From Ascaphus truei (Eukaryota > Chordata > Amphibia > Anura > Ascaphidae), in the NCBI GenBank assembly GCA_036426205.1, contig CM071569.1:2074354-2138353 (forward strand): a stretch of 64,000 nt of DNA, in the 5' to 3' direction. A program made the position numbers and the translations under genes. Of the stretch, positions 1 through 11,469 are shown piece by piece. Below the pieces are notes generated by a model that ran no database searches, was not told the DNA's origin, and worked only from the letters and a program-made list of their open reading frames with translations. Numbering within the stretch: the stretch's first letter is position 1; the number at the start of each line of letters is the position of its first letter.

Positions 1-294
1 CACTGGCGGCCGGGCCCTCTGTGAGGGGGGCCGCTGCGCTCCCGCGAGAGCTACTCCTGCTCTCAATAGAATTGAGAGCAGGACTCGTCGTCGAGCGATA
101 GCACGCCCTCCCCGGCGGTTGCATTCGCCAATGAGGGGTCGAACCTGCCGGTGGACGTCATGGGCCACGCCCCCGTCCACTCCTCCACACCACGCCCCCG
201 CGTTCTCTGCTCCTGCAGTGAGCTGCAGACCGGGGTAATCGGCTGAACGCGCCGCCAAAAGCGCGGGCGCGCGTTAGTGTCGTGACGCGGGCCT
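1..294 (-). mobile_element. PIF/Harbinger-like GC-rich MITE, mirror copy
   Basis: This is the reverse-complement copy of the MITE at 9997-10345. It is cut by the window start and altered by indels, including loss of the intact TGACGTCA motif near 155. It belongs to the left palindrome arm, so it is not an independent insertion. Confidence 0.6.
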
Positions 295-840
295 AAGCCT
301 TAGATGTGGGCTAGATACTTTTTAGCTACTACAAGACAGTGGCCCATATTTGCTAAGCATCTTCTCGCCGTGAGGCACCTTATGAGCCAATTAACTGGAA
401 TGTGCTGTAGGTGTCTTCCCAGCAGAAGACTGTTCCCATGCAGTGTTGTTCCCAAACCTCTCCCTGGGGGGGATCACAGAGCCACACACAAGTTTTAGGA
501 AATACCAATGCATTGACACGGTATGTATAACCCATAACCTCCGTATGGTTCTCCCATGCTCCTGCTTCCCACCTAAGTTCCTCTACCACTCTTCAATGGG
601 TCAGCGTTTGAAGCTGCTGGTCGTAGTTTCTCCACTAGTCCACCTCCATTATTCTCTCCTCCATAACTGCCATATCCTCCCCCACATATGTTACCCCCAT
701 GTGATGTATGCTCCTTTGCTGACTGCAACATGCAGAGTCATTTAAACTATTTCTGCTTTTGAGGACTAAAAATGTAAATAATACAGCGAATAAAGGGAAT
801 CTCTTATTATCCCTCTAAATAAATACAATAACTATTTACT

Positions 841-2285
841 CTGGAGACTGATTGGAAGTCCTGAAGCAATTATACCCAGCAGCACCACAAGAGCAGGAAT
901 ACCTGCAAAATTTGCCAGGTGGGCGAATCTTTTAAGAGAAAAGACCACAAAGTTATTTGCCAATACGACCAGAAAATATTACGCATTTACAAACAACCCC
1001 TTCATTGACAAGGAAACAAAAGGTTTCTGTGATCAGGAACTTCCTTATCAGAATGGAGGATCCCTAAACACTGAAAGTGTACTAGAACAGTGTAGGGCAG
1101 TGTTCCTAATACTGTTAACCTGTGCTCCCCAAAGTGCATCGTGTTTGTTATTAGGACCCCCAATCTGCTTCCGGCACACCAAGCAAAATGAACTATGGTT
1201 CGGTGGTTGAACCCCCCGCAAATTAGGGCCAAATTAGTGTTTCCCCATAGAAATATTCTAATTGTGTACTGATGCCAAGAAATGTCCTTTAGCAGAATTA
1301 ACACACACTTTCTCTGTCCACTTTTGTCTGGTCTCCTCGTGTCCCTCTTTGTCACTTTCTGCCCTCCTTTTTCTACTTCTCCAGCTCCAATATGTGAGCC
1401 TTCTGTCACTCTGATCCCCCTCCCGAGTTTGCTGGATCCCCCAAGTTGGGGAACACTGGCTTAGGGTCTAGGGCAATGCTTCTAATTAAGGGTGGCCACA
1501 TACTAACACGTTCTACTACGCATGTTTCCACAGCAGGGAAATGCTAGTTGTCCTCACAACTAGTGAGCACATTGATTGGATTCTTTACCTTGCACAGTTT
1601 TGCTTCCACTGAGATCAATGACACCATCCTGAAGGTCCAGTCCTGATTTGTTGGTGCGTGAGGCACATCCTGTCCAGAACACAGCAAATTCACAGGGTGA
1701 TAATCAGCAGAAGACAGAGAGGTCTGCCCACTTGTGGGAGGGCGTGTGCAAGGACTATCAGAGTGTAAGAATATCTATCGGAATCTGCCATACATGGGCA
1801 AGGCTGACCACACAATTGCCCTTTTCTATGCAGGCAAGAAGGCATGAATACAGGGGTTAAACCTTCGAATTTTCCAATTGGATTAGGAGCTTTTTGAACC
1901 TGAACTGTGTAATAGCAAGACATGTGAAGGGCCATGTGTCGGCACCCGGTATTGCCCACGGTGAACTCCAACTTGGTTAAAGTAGTTAAGTAGAATGGAC
2001 CAGGGTCCACACAATTCTAAGAGAAGGCATAAAGAAGCCCTTACTACGGGCAGCAGTCTGCCCCTCGTCCTGTAATCACTTCATTGGTTTATACTTTGCC
2101 CGTCCTTTTTTAACACGGTTGGGGTATGTGAGTCTCCCAGTTATTGTCACGTGCTGAACGTCCGTCAGTAACAGAGCAGTAGGTATGAGGTGCTCCATGG
2201 AGTCCGTACCCGGAGTGAGGATGCAGTTCACTTTACAGACAGATCTTTTTGAGACACTTCATAGTCCGGTCCTCTGACGGTTCAT
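841..2285 (-). pseudogene. Inverted, frameshifted copy of three amidase exons
   Basis: Mirror copies of three exons of the FAAH-like gene lie at 2210-2285, 1589-1669 and 841-928 on the - strand. The middle one is 81 bp against 85 bp in the intact copy. The last keeps its length only through one insertion and one deletion, so the frame is lost between them. These lesions are homopolymer-type or single-base indels with no preference for third codon positions. That pattern fits sequencing error better than evolutionary decay. It should not be counted as a second gene. Confidence 0.75.
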
Positions 2286-2798
2286 CTCCAAGAAAGACTA
2301 ATTAATTCCCTTTGCTGCGCATCTTTGCTGCTGAGATTTCAAGGCATTGCAATATTGCCTCCTGGCCTCTATCCTATGTATAAGGTGATCCACTGCCCTT
2401 AAACTTAATATATGTCTAAAAACTGAGCTCTTATTTCCCCCTAAATCTAGCCTAATACCCGTCTGTTTCCGTCAAAGCAATAGACGTGTTCTAGCATATT
2501 TTCTGTCGCAAAGTAACTTGCCTAGAGTGACATTGACTCATCCATTCCTTCCTCCATTAATTCACGCCTTGGCCAACAATTGTCGCGTCTTCCCCATATA
2601 TATTGCCATATCACCCTTTCCTCTGTCAATCTACTGGTAAATCTCTAATGCATTGCCCTTACCCTCTCCCCGTCTGATTATTGTAACATGCTGCTAACAG
2701 GCCTCACAACTTTCGCCTTTGCAATCGATCCAAAATTCTGCTTGCTAGAATAATTTCACTTTCACCACACACCCCGAATTTCTCTGCTCACCTCCTCC

Positions 2799-3145
2799 TT
2801 AAAGGAGCAATTAAAGCTGGTGATTTAAAAAATAACAAATTAAAATTAAAATAATTGAAGCAAGGGGTCTTTGAAATGAACCCCATTATTTCAGGCTCCA
2901 GGGACCACCTACTTCTGGAGATACTTACCTCTGAAGTGGGTGCCGGTAGCTACTCTTTTTCAGTAAACAGTTCCCCCCGCGTCCTTTGGCCCGCAGAACC
3001 TGAGCTCGTCTGAATAGCGGCCCTATATTGTGAACCCTGCTAGCAGAAGAGCTGCTGACCGGCACCTAATTCGCAGGTAAGTGCTTCCGGGAACAGGGGG
3101 GTGCCTGGAGCCAATTAACGGGATTCAGCTCCGAAGACTCCCAGG
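2799..3145 (-). mobile_element. TTAAAGGAG-ended MITE-like repeat (mirror copy)
   Basis: The outer end reads TTAAAGGAGCAATTAAAGC, the type of terminus seen in frog T2/Kolobok-like MITEs with TTAA target sites. The inner end runs into an AT tract at about 3152-3205. It is the indel-bearing mirror of 7173-7515. Confidence 0.35.
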
Positions 3146-3360
3146 ATCATCATATATATATATATTTTATATAATATATATATATATATAGATATATCAT
3201 ATATACCACACACACCGATACATTTATAGTGTATTGGGGTGAAAAGGCGCAAAAAACCTCCACCGTTAGCATATAGTCAATAAAGAATATCACGTGTGAG
3301 CACATTCACATGTCTTATAGGCAGGCCGACCTGTATTTCACACCATTATCACCTAGGGGG

Positions 3361-3412
3361 GGTGTGTTGGTGTGTGGTGTGTGTGGTGTGTGTGTGTGTG
3401 TGGTGTGTGTGT

Positions 3413-3464
<52 letters not shown>

Positions 3465-3548
3465 TGTGTGATGTGTTGTGTGTTGTTGTGTGTGTTTGGT
3501 GTGTGTGTGTGTGTGTGTGTGTGTGGTGTGGTGGTGTGTGTGTGTGTT
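3361..3548. repeat. (GT)n microsatellite, interrupted
   Basis: A long GT run with scattered single-base interruptions, mirrored by the AC run at 6806-6955. Long cysteine/valine or threonine/histidine reading frames across it are artefacts. Confidence 0.9.
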
Positions 3549-3893
3549 TTGGCATCTTTAATCCCACTCCTGGTTTTTCATCAAATTTTGGATCACCCTG
3601 CGGCGTTCTCTTTGTTACCTCAAGGCTTCACCATCCTCAATCTGCTCCTCTCTCCTGCTATCCACTTTGATCTCTCGCTATTCCCCTGCTCCTCATCTAC
3701 CCATAATCGTCTCCCTTTCCACCCTATCAATTCTACTTTTTGTTTGTGCTGCCTTACACCTTTTCCCCTCACTGCTGCCTTACAGTACCTGGGAAACTCC
3801 CTCCTCAGTATATACGCCAAGCACCTTCTCTCCCACCTTTAAGGTCAACGGTGAAAACTCACCTCCTAAATGAAGCATTTCAATAGCCTAGAC

Positions 3894-4079
3894 CAGGAGT
3901 GGCCAACTCTCAGTTCTCAAGGGCCACCACAGGTCAGTTTTTCAGGACATCCCTGCTTCAGCACAGTGGGTCAATCACAGTAGCTCAGTTGTTTAATGAC
4001 CCACCTGTGCTAAAGCCAGGGATATCCTTAAAACCTGACCTGTTTGTGGCCATTGAGGACTTGAGTTTGGCCACTCCTG
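3894..4079. mobile_element. hAT-like palindromic MITE (mirror copy)
   Basis: Starts CAGGAGTGGCCAAC and ends GTTTGGCCACTCCTG. The two halves are near-complementary with GCAGGGATAT-type inner motifs. This is the noisy mirror of 6288-6470. Confidence 0.75.
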
Positions 4080-5117
4080 GCCTACACTCATGGCTACTAT
4101 CCCACATCTGCAGTTCGTTCCTACCAACCATTGTGTGGCCAAGCCATTGCCATCAACCGCACCGTATTCCCTCACCTGCTGTCCTCTGTAAATTTCCAAT
4201 CATACCACTTAATTGTACTCTCTCCAGGGCAGAGGCATACATACATACAATCCATGACGTTGAAGATGAGAGATTGCCCTAATTTTAACCTCCCAAATTG
4301 TATTGGCTAGTGTGGAGTTGTTCTGTGTAGCACTCAACCCCAAAATGAAATCCACTGAGTGGAACCTGGGAACTAATCGCCAGCAAGTACTGCGCGTCCA
4401 TTTCTGAAAGGTAAATATTCATCTCATCTTCTGTCACTGCTTTCATGGACACATTATGGACAGTCTGGTAGGCCCCTCGTATACTTCTCTCCTGGTTACT
4501 GCTTTGCTGCTGCGCGCTGGAGTCTGCAACATTGACTCCCAGCACTGATGAGTAATCTTTACCATGCATCAAAATACACTTCTCTCACTCATTGGCTCGG
4601 GGCAAATTCCCGATCCTTTACTACTGGCTCACCTAAATATTTAACTTTAAAAATGAACATCATCATCAAATCAATTCCAGTTCTGGCTAAACTGGGACGC
4701 AAAAAAGGCTAAGAAGGAAAAAGAAGCATTTCACAGTGCCGTCCGGGGAAGTTTCCAGCCGCCATATTGTTTTACAAGATCAAAAGGGAGATGTAATGGA
4801 AATAGATCCACCCTCTGCCTGTACACCTTTGTAACCCTGGAGTTTAAGAGCTTTATTTATTAATCGAACAATACATCTATTGTCCTCAATTAAAGAGTCA
4901 TCCGGTCTAACCAGGGCTGTTCATCAGTGCGTGCGCTTGCTATGCCGTGCGTGCGTGCGCAGCGGAAGTTTATAGTTGGCTGAGGTTAGTCAGCCTTTCT
5001 ATAATGTGCCGCACACGTCACAGCGTGTGCGTGGAACCGCCGCAGGGGGAAGATGAAGAAAATAAAGAATTTGCGCCGCTAACCCCGGACCAAACCCCGC
5101 CGCGACTTAATGTTGTG

Positions 5118-5215
5118 ATATGTGTGTGTGTTGTGTGTGTGTGTGTGTGTGTGTTGTGTGATGTGGGTGTGTTGTGTGTGTGTGTGTGTGTGTGTGTTGT
5201 GTGGTGTGTGTGTGT

Positions 5216-5262
<47 letters not shown>
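5118..5262. repeat. GT/AC tract at the fold of palindrome 1
   Basis: A (GT)n tract runs into an (AC)n tract at about 5215-5218 with no spacer, which is the symmetry point of the 10 kb palindrome. The flanks are complementary except that the left flank carries an extra piece of about 35 bp at 5080-5115. Confidence 0.8.
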
Positions 5263-5267
<5 letters not shown>

Positions 5268-6287
5268 TACATTTCAGCGGCGGTAGCGGCGCAAATTCTT
5301 TATTTTCTTCATCTTCCCCCTGTCGGCCGGTTCCACGCACACCGCTGTGCACGTGTGCGGCACCATTATAGAAAGGCTGACTAACCTCAGCCAACTATAA
5401 CTTCCGCGCGCACGCACGCACGGCATAGCAAGCGCACGCACTATAGAACAGCCCTTGGTAGACCGGATGACTCTTTAATTGAGGACAATAGATGTATTGT
5501 TCCGATTACTAAATAAAGCTCTTAAACTCTACAGGGTTACAAAGGTGTACAGGCAGAGGGTGGATCTTTCCATTTACATCTCCCTTTTGATCTTGGCTAT
5601 AAACAATATGGCGGCTGGAAACTTCCCGGAAGGCACTTTGAAATGCATTCTCTTTTCCTTCTTAGCCTTTTTTGCGTCCCAGTTTAGCCAGAACTGGAAT
5701 TGATTTGATGATGATGTTCATTGTTTTAAAGTTAAATATTTAAGGTGAGCCAGTAAAGGATCGGGAATTTGCCCCGAGCCAATGAGTGAGAGAAGTGTCA
5801 TTTTGATGCATGGTAAAGATACTCATCACAGTGCTGGGAGTCAATGTGTTGCAGACTCCAGCGGCAGCAAAGCAGTAACACAGGGCAGAAGTATACGGGG
5901 CCTACCAGACTGTCCATACAGTGTGTCCATGAAGCAGTGACAGAAGATGATATGAATATTTACCTTTCAGAATCTGGACTCGCAGTACTTGCTGGCGATT
6001 AGTTCCCAGGTTCACTCAGTGGATTTCATTCGGGTGAGTGCTACACAGAACAACTCCACACTAGCCAATACAATTTGGGGAGGTAAAATTAGGGCAATCT
6101 CTTCATCTTCAACGTCATGGATTGTATGTATGTATGCCTCTGCCCTGGAGAGCTTACAATCTAAGTGGTATGATTGGAAATTTACAGAGACAGCAGGTGA
6201 GGGAATACGTGCGGTTGATGGCAATGCTTGGCCACAATGGTTGGTAGGAACGACTGCAGATGTGGGATAGTAGCCATGAGTGTAGGC

Positions 6288-6470
6288 CAGGAGTGGCCAA
6301 CTCAAGTCCTCAATGGCCACCAACAGGTCAGGTTTTAAGGATATCCCTGCTTTAGCACAGGTGGCTCATTAAACAACTGAGCTACTGATTGACCCACCTG
6401 TGCTGAAGCAGGGATGTCCTGAAAACCTGACCTGTTGGTGGCCCTTGAGAACTGGAGTTGGCCACTCCTG
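6288..6470. mobile_element. hAT-like palindromic MITE
   Basis: About 183 bp that folds on itself, with CAGGAGTGGCCAACTC at one end and GAGTTGGCCACTCCTG-type sequence at the other. It lies upstream of the first visible amidase exon. The CAGGGGTGGCC-type end suggests a hAT-derived element; this is an inference from the terminus. Confidence 0.8.
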
Positions 6471-6801
6471 GTCTAGGCTATTGAAATGCTTCATTTAGGA
6501 GGTGAGTTTTACCGTTTGACTTAAAGGTGGGAGAGAAGGTGCTTGGCGTATACTGAGTGAGGGAGTTCCACAGGTACTGTAAGGAGCAGTGAGGGGAAAA
6601 GGTGTAAGGCAAGACACAAAAAGTAGAATTGATAGGGGTGGAAAGGAGACGATTATGGGTAGATGAGGAGCAGGGGAATAGCGAGAGATCAAAGTGGATA
6701 TGCAGAGAGGAGCAGATGAGTGAAAGCCTTGAAGGTAACAAAGAGAACGCCGCAGGTGATCCAAAATTTGATGAAAAACCAGGAGTGGGATTTAAAGATG
6801 C

Positions 6802-6805
<4 letters not shown>

Positions 6806-6852
<47 letters not shown>

Positions 6853-6875
6853 CACACACACACACAACACAACAC

Positions 6876-6939
<64 letters not shown>

Positions 6940-6955
6940 ACGACACACACACCCC
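6806..6955. repeat. (AC)n microsatellite
   Basis: A long AC run on the right palindrome arm and the mirror of the GT run at 3361-3548. Confidence 0.9.
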
Positions 6956-7096
6956 CCTAGGTGATAATGGTGTGAAATACAGGTCGGCTGCCTAAGACAT
7001 GTGAATGTGCTCACACGTGATTATTCTATTGACTATATGCAACGGTGGAGGTTTTTTGTCGCCTTTTCACCACACACCATAATTATATATTGTATC

Positions 7097-7104
<8 letters not shown>

Positions 7105-7149
<45 letters not shown>

Positions 7150-7162
7150 TATTATATATTGA
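7105..7162. repeat. (TA)n microsatellite
   Basis: An AT run next to the end of the TTAA-type repeat, mirrored in shortened form at about 3152-3205. Confidence 0.85.
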
Positions 7163-7172
7163 TATGGAGTCT

Positions 7173-7515
7173 TCGGAGCTGAATCCCGTTAATTTGAGCT
7201 CCAGGCACCCCCCTGCTTCCCGGAAGCACTTACCTGCGAATTAGGTGCCGGTAGCAGCTCTCCTCTGCTAGCAGGGTTCACAATATGGCCGCTATTCAGA
7301 GAGCTCAGGTTCTGCGGGCCAATAGGACGCGGGAACTGTTTACTGAACAAGAGTAGCTACCGGCACCCACTTCAGAGGTAAGTATCTCCAGAAGTAGGTG
7401 GTCCCTGGAGCTGAAATTAATGGGGTTCATCTTCAAAGACCCCTTGCTTCAATTATATGTTTTAATTTTAATTTTGTTATTTTTTAAATCACCAGCTTTA
7501 ATTGCTCCTTTAAGG
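7173..7515 (-). mobile_element. TTAAAGGAG-ended MITE-like repeat
   Basis: This is the clean-arm copy. Its end on the - strand is TTAAAGGAGCAATTAAAGC. A diverged relative of its body (AAGTATCTC followed by GGTCCC and GCAGCTGAAA) appears at 56274-56400 beside another MITE. Assignment to the T2/Kolobok type rests only on the terminus. Confidence 0.4.
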
Positions 7516-8011
7516 AGGAGGTGAGCAGAGAAATTCGGGTGAAAGTGAAATTATTCTAGCAGCAGAATTTTGGATCGATTGCAAAGGCGAAAGTTGTGAG
7601 GCCTGTTAGCAGCATGTTACAATAATCCAGACGGGAGAGGGTAAGGGCATGCATTAGAGATTTACCAGTAGATTGACAGAGGAAAGGGCTGATATTGGCA
7701 ATATTATGGAGGAAGACGCGACAATTGTTGGCCAAGGCGTGAATATTAATGGAGAAGGAATGGTTAGAGTCAAATGTCACTCCTAGGCAACGTACTTTGG
7801 CGACAGAAAATATGCTAGAACCGTCTATTGTGACGGAAAAGAGGTATTAGGCTAGATTTAGGGGGAAATAAGAGCTCAGTTTTAGACATATATTAAGTTT
7901 AAGGCAGTGGATCACCTTATACTAGGATAGAGCCAGGAGGCAATATTGCAATGCCTTGAAATCTCAGCAGCAAAGATGCAGCAAAGGAATTAATTAGTTC
8001 TTTCTTGGCAG

Positions 8012-8087
8012 ATGAACCGTCAGAGGAGCCGGACTATGAAGTGTCTCAAAAAGATCTTCTGTAAAGTGAACTGCATCCTCACTCCGG
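8012..8087 (+). CDS. FAAH-like amidase exon (first visible)
   Basis: The acceptor is TTTCTTGGCAG and the donor is GTACGG. 76 bp, starting in phase 0 and ending one base into a glycine codon. It encodes the basic helix and the VNCILTP block that precedes the amidase substrate-side loop. Confidence 0.75.
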
Positions 8088-10544
8088 GTACGGACTCCAT
8101 GGAGCACCTCATACCTACTGCTCTGTTACTGACGGACGTATCAGCACGTGACAATAACTGGGAGACTCACATACCCAACCGTGTAAAAAAGGACGGGAAA
8201 GTATAAACCAATGAAGTGATTACAGGACGAGGGGCAGACTGCTGCCCGTAAAGGGCTTCTTTATGCCTTCTCTTAGAATTGTGTTGGCCCTGGTCCATTC
8301 TACTTAACTACTTTAACCAAGTTGGAGTTCACCGTGGTGAATACCGGGTGCACGACACTGGCCTCTCACATGTCTTGCTCATTACACAGTTCTGTTCACT
8401 AAGCTCCTAATCCAATTGGGAAAATTCGAAGGTTTAACCCCTGTATTTCATGCTTCTTGCCTGCATAGAAAAGGGCAATTGTGTGGTCAGCCTTGCCATG
8501 TATGGCAGATTCCGATAGATATTCTACACTCTGATAGTCCTTTGACACGCCCTCCCACAAGTGGGCAGACCTCTCTCTGTCTTCTGCTGTTATTCACCCT
8601 GTGAATTTGCTGTGTTCTGGACAGGATGTGCCTCTACAGCACCACAAATCCAGGACCTGGACCTTCAGGATGGTGTCATTGATCCTCAGGTGGAAGCAAA
8701 CTGTGCAAGGTAAAGAATCCATCAATGTGCTCCTCAGTTGTGAGGACAACTAGCATTTCCCTGCTGTGGAAACATGCCGGTAGAACGTGTTAGTATGTGG
8801 CACCCTTAATTAGAAGCATTGCCCTAGACCCTAAGCCAGTGTTCCCCAACTTGGGGGATCCAGCAAACTCGGGAGAGGGGCTCAGAGTGACAGAAGAGCT
8901 CAACATATTGGAGCTGGAGAATAGAAAAAGGAGGGCAGAAAGTGACAAAGAGACACGAGGAGACCAGACAAAGTGACAGAGAAAGTGTGTGTTAATTTGC
9001 TAAAAGGACATTTTCTTGCATCAGTTACACAATTAGAATATTCTATGGGGAACACTTAATCTTGGCCCCTAATTTTCGGGGGGTCAACCACCGAACCATA
9101 GTCATTTTGCTTGGTGTGCCGGAAGCAGATTGGGGGTCCTAATAACAAAACGATTGCACTTTGGGGAGCACAGGTTAACAGTATTGGGAACCACTGCCCT
9201 ACACTGTTCTAGTACACTTTCAGTGTTTAGGACTCCTCCATTCTGATAAGGAAGTCCTGATCACATGAAACCTTTTGTTTTCCTTGTCACTGAAGGGGTT
9301 TGTAAATGCGTAATATTTTCTGGTCGTATTGGCAAATAACTTTGTGCGTCTTCTCTTTAAAGATTCGCCCACCTGGCAAATTTTGCAGGTATTCCTGCTC
9401 TTGTGGTGCCTGCTGGGTATAATGCTTCAGGACTTCCAATCAGTCTCCAGGTAAATAGTTATTGTATTTATTTTAGAGGGATCTAAGAGATTCCCTTTTA
9501 TTCGCTGTATTATTACATTTTTATGTCCTCAAAAGCAGAAATATGTTTAAATGGACTCTGCATGTTGCAGTCAGCAAAGGAGCATACACCACATTGGGGG
9601 TAACATATGTGGGGGAGGATATGGCAGTTATGGAGGAGAGAATAATGGAGGTGGACTAGTGGAAACTACGACCAGCAGCCTTCAAACGCTGACCCATTGA
9701 AGAGTGGTGGGAACTTAGGTGGAAGCAGGAGCATGGGAGAACCATACGGAGGTTATTGGGTTATACATACCCGTGTCAATGCATTGGTATTTCCTAAAAC
9801 TTGTGTGTGGCTAGTGATCCCCCCCCAGGGAGAGGTTTGGGAACCACTGCATTGGGAACAGTCTTCTGCTGGAAGACACCTTACAGCACATTCAAGTTAA
9901 TTGGCTATAAGGTGCCTCACGGCAGAAGACTGCTTAGCAAATATGGGCCACTGTCTTTGTCAGTAGCTCAAAAGTATAGCCCACATCTAAGGCTAAGGCC
10001 CCGGTCACGACACTAACGCGCGCCCGCGCTTTTGGCGGCGCGTTCAGCCGATTCCCCGGTCTGCAGCTCACTGCAGGAGCAGAGACCGGGGGGGCGTGGT
10101 GGAGGAGTGACGGGGGCGTGGCCATGACGTCACCCGGCAGGTTCGCCCTCATTGGCTGAACCGCCGGGGGGCGTGCCTAATCGCTCGACGCGAGTCCTGC
10201 TCTCAATTCTATTGAGAGCAGGAGTAGCTCTCGCGCGAGCGCTGCGGCCCCCCCTCACAGCGGGCCCGGCGCCATTGCGGGGAGGGCTCTCGTGCGCGCA
10301 GCGTCCGCCACAGCGGACGCAGTAGTAGGCAGCGGGGGCAAGGCCTAACAGAGCAAATAAAACTGCAGTGAGTCCATAGTTTGTATAAGAAGCAGGTACT
10401 GTAATCGCTGCCTGGCACACCCTTTTCTTGCAGGTTATGGCTAAGTGGTGGGATGAAGACGTTCTCTTCCGGGTGGGGATGAAGGTGGAAGAGTTCCGGG
10501 CTCATACCAACCAACCAAAAGTCTATTATGATGTCATCTCGTAA
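8012..10544 (+). CDS. FAAH-like amidase, last four exons
   Basis: Four exons, 8012-8087, 8625-8709, 9363-9450 and 10434-10544, join in consistent phase with GT/AG borders. They give the C-terminal 119 residues and a TAA stop. Visible features are a [18 protein letters not shown] stretch typical of amidases, then [19 protein letters not shown], then GLPISLQ, and a C-terminal tail ending [11 protein letters not shown]. The tail and the GLPISLQ block resemble plant-type fatty acid amide hydrolases more than mammalian FAAH1 or FAAH2 (family knowledge, recalled). Such enzymes hydrolyse acyl amides with a Ser-Ser-Lys triad. The triad exons are not in the window, because the sequence folds back at 5.2 kb just where upstream exons should lie. 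A GC-rich MITE sits in the last intron. The gene converges on TMEM39A. Confidence 0.82.
8625..8709 (+). CDS. FAAH-like amidase exon
   Basis: The acceptor is TTCTGGACAG and the donor is GTAAAG. 85 bp. It completes the glycine codon, encodes CASTAPQI and an acidic linker, and ends AG so that the next exon makes RFAHLANF. Confidence 0.75.
9363..9450 (+). CDS. FAAH-like amidase exon
   Basis: The acceptor is CTTCTCTTTAAAG and the donor is GTAAAT. 88 bp. It encodes the strongly conserved amidase stretch [20 protein letters not shown] and GLPISLQ. Confidence 0.85.
9994..10348. mobile_element. PIF/Harbinger-like GC-rich MITE with CRE
   Basis: The 349 bp body (9997-10345) begins GGCCCCGG and ends GGGGCAAGGCC. 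It is flanked on both sides by TAA, the 3 bp TWA-type target duplication of PIF/Harbinger elements. Inside are TGACGTCA (about 10125) and CATTGGCTGAACCGCCG, an inverted CCAAT box. It lies in the last intron of the amidase gene. A second copy is at 55914-56272. Confidence 0.7.
10434..10544 (+). CDS. FAAH-like amidase terminal exon
   Basis: The acceptor is CCCTTTTCTTGCAG. 37 codons including the stop, starting [14 protein letters not shown] and ending YYDVIS. This exon's mirror would fall left of the window. Confidence 0.85.
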   Translation, partial: VMAKWWDEDVLFRVGMKVEEFRAHTNQPKVYYDVIS

Positions 10545-10604
10545 GGACATGTTTAGCTTGATGAGCCAGGCAGATCAACCAGGAGGTTAGCAGAACGGCA
10601 CAGA

Positions 10605-10610
10605 AATAAA
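10605..10610 (+). terminator. Poly(A) signal of the FAAH-like gene
   Basis: AATAAA lies 61 bases after the stop codon, giving a short 3' UTR of roughly 80-90 bases. Confidence 0.6.
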
Positions 10611-11001
10611 GCCTGGTTCTGAAATAAGAAATCTGGAGGGCTCCATAACCCCTTCTTAGGCAAAATGGCCTGACAAAACAGGGGTGCTCAGCTCTTAGTA
10701 TTGTATATTGCAGTTTCAACAAATCACTTGCATTTTTTTGCAGCTGTTTATTAAACATACCACTGTGCTTTCTGCAGAAGTGCGCATTGTGGGAGTGGGC
10801 GCGGTGTGTGTAATATTATATCCCTTACACAGCAGCCACCCTACCTGCGCTGTGCCCTTAATTGATCACGCCCATCATTTCACTATGTGCATTGGAAAAG
10901 CTACACGATGTCTGAAATAAGCTTCAGGGACCTTTGTGGGTCCAGTAATTACACAATTGAGGTTTATGTATGTTTTTCGTTATCCTCTATAGTCTTATTA
11001 A

Positions 11002-11461
11002 AGCTTCAGTCCAAGCAATATCCTACGTGTTTTAAAATAAAAATAAAAAAAATCAGTTCTCTACTAAATAAAAAAAAATGCTACAAGTATTTTCTCAACT
11101 CTGAATTACATTTTTAATACATTATAATGTTACCAGCATTTCTTGTTTCTATAACCACAATTTATAAAGTCACATCTCCTTCCTCTTTCGAAACAGGCTC
11201 TGGCACACCACTTTTTGAGCCCTGTCCTCTCTCTAGCAGTGCACCAATTGTAGTTAGTGACTGCCTGGTCACATGATCTTCCCCACAGAACGTTGCATCT
11301 TTGGTCCTCTTCTGCTGCACTGACAGCCATTTTGTGAACCCCGAGCCAAATCTTCGCCAACCGATAACAGAAGAACGGATCGATCGGCAATTTAGCAAAT
11401 TACTTCTCATTGTGTGGATTGTATTGATGCACATCTCAAAGGGAGGGGGAAAAAAGCTGCT
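11002..11461 (+). mobile_element. TTAA-flanked MITE, family A copy 1
   Basis: Flanked by TTAA on both sides. One end begins AGCTTCAGTCCAAGCAATAT and the other ends AAAAAAGCTGCT. The interior carries a well conserved block with CCTGGTCACATGATCTTCC and CTGCTGCACTGACAGCC. Other copies are near 14935-15358, 46122-46538, 59158-59645 and 62858-63540. TTAA targets suggest piggyBac- or Kolobok-type mobilisation. Confidence 0.65.
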
Positions 11462-11469
11462 TTAAGTGT

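Larger units (their letters stand above)
1..5215. repeat. Left arm of palindrome 1 (indel-rich inverted copy)
   Basis: This stretch is the reverse complement of about 5216-10278. Matching landmarks run in mirror order: the GC-rich MITE at 1-294 against 9994-10278, amidase exons at 841-928, 1589-1669 and 2210-2285 against 9363-9450, 8625-8709 and 8012-8087, the hAT-like MITE at 3894-4079 against 6288-6470, and GT tracts against AC tracts. The left arm has many one-base insertions and deletions relative to the right arm, and these break the amidase exons. The independent MITE copy at 55914-56272 agrees better with the right arm. The palindrome is still matching at base 1, so it probably continues outside the window. 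I read this arm as fold-back read sequence in the assembly. Confidence 0.88.
5216..10278. repeat. Right arm of palindrome 1 (accurate arm)
   Basis: This is the inverted partner of 1-5215. It keeps an open, phase-consistent set of amidase exons, and its MITE copy agrees with a second copy elsewhere in the window. It is therefore the trustworthy arm. The last visible partner of base 1 is near 10278, but the true end of the arm cannot be seen because the window starts inside the palindrome. Confidence 0.85.
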
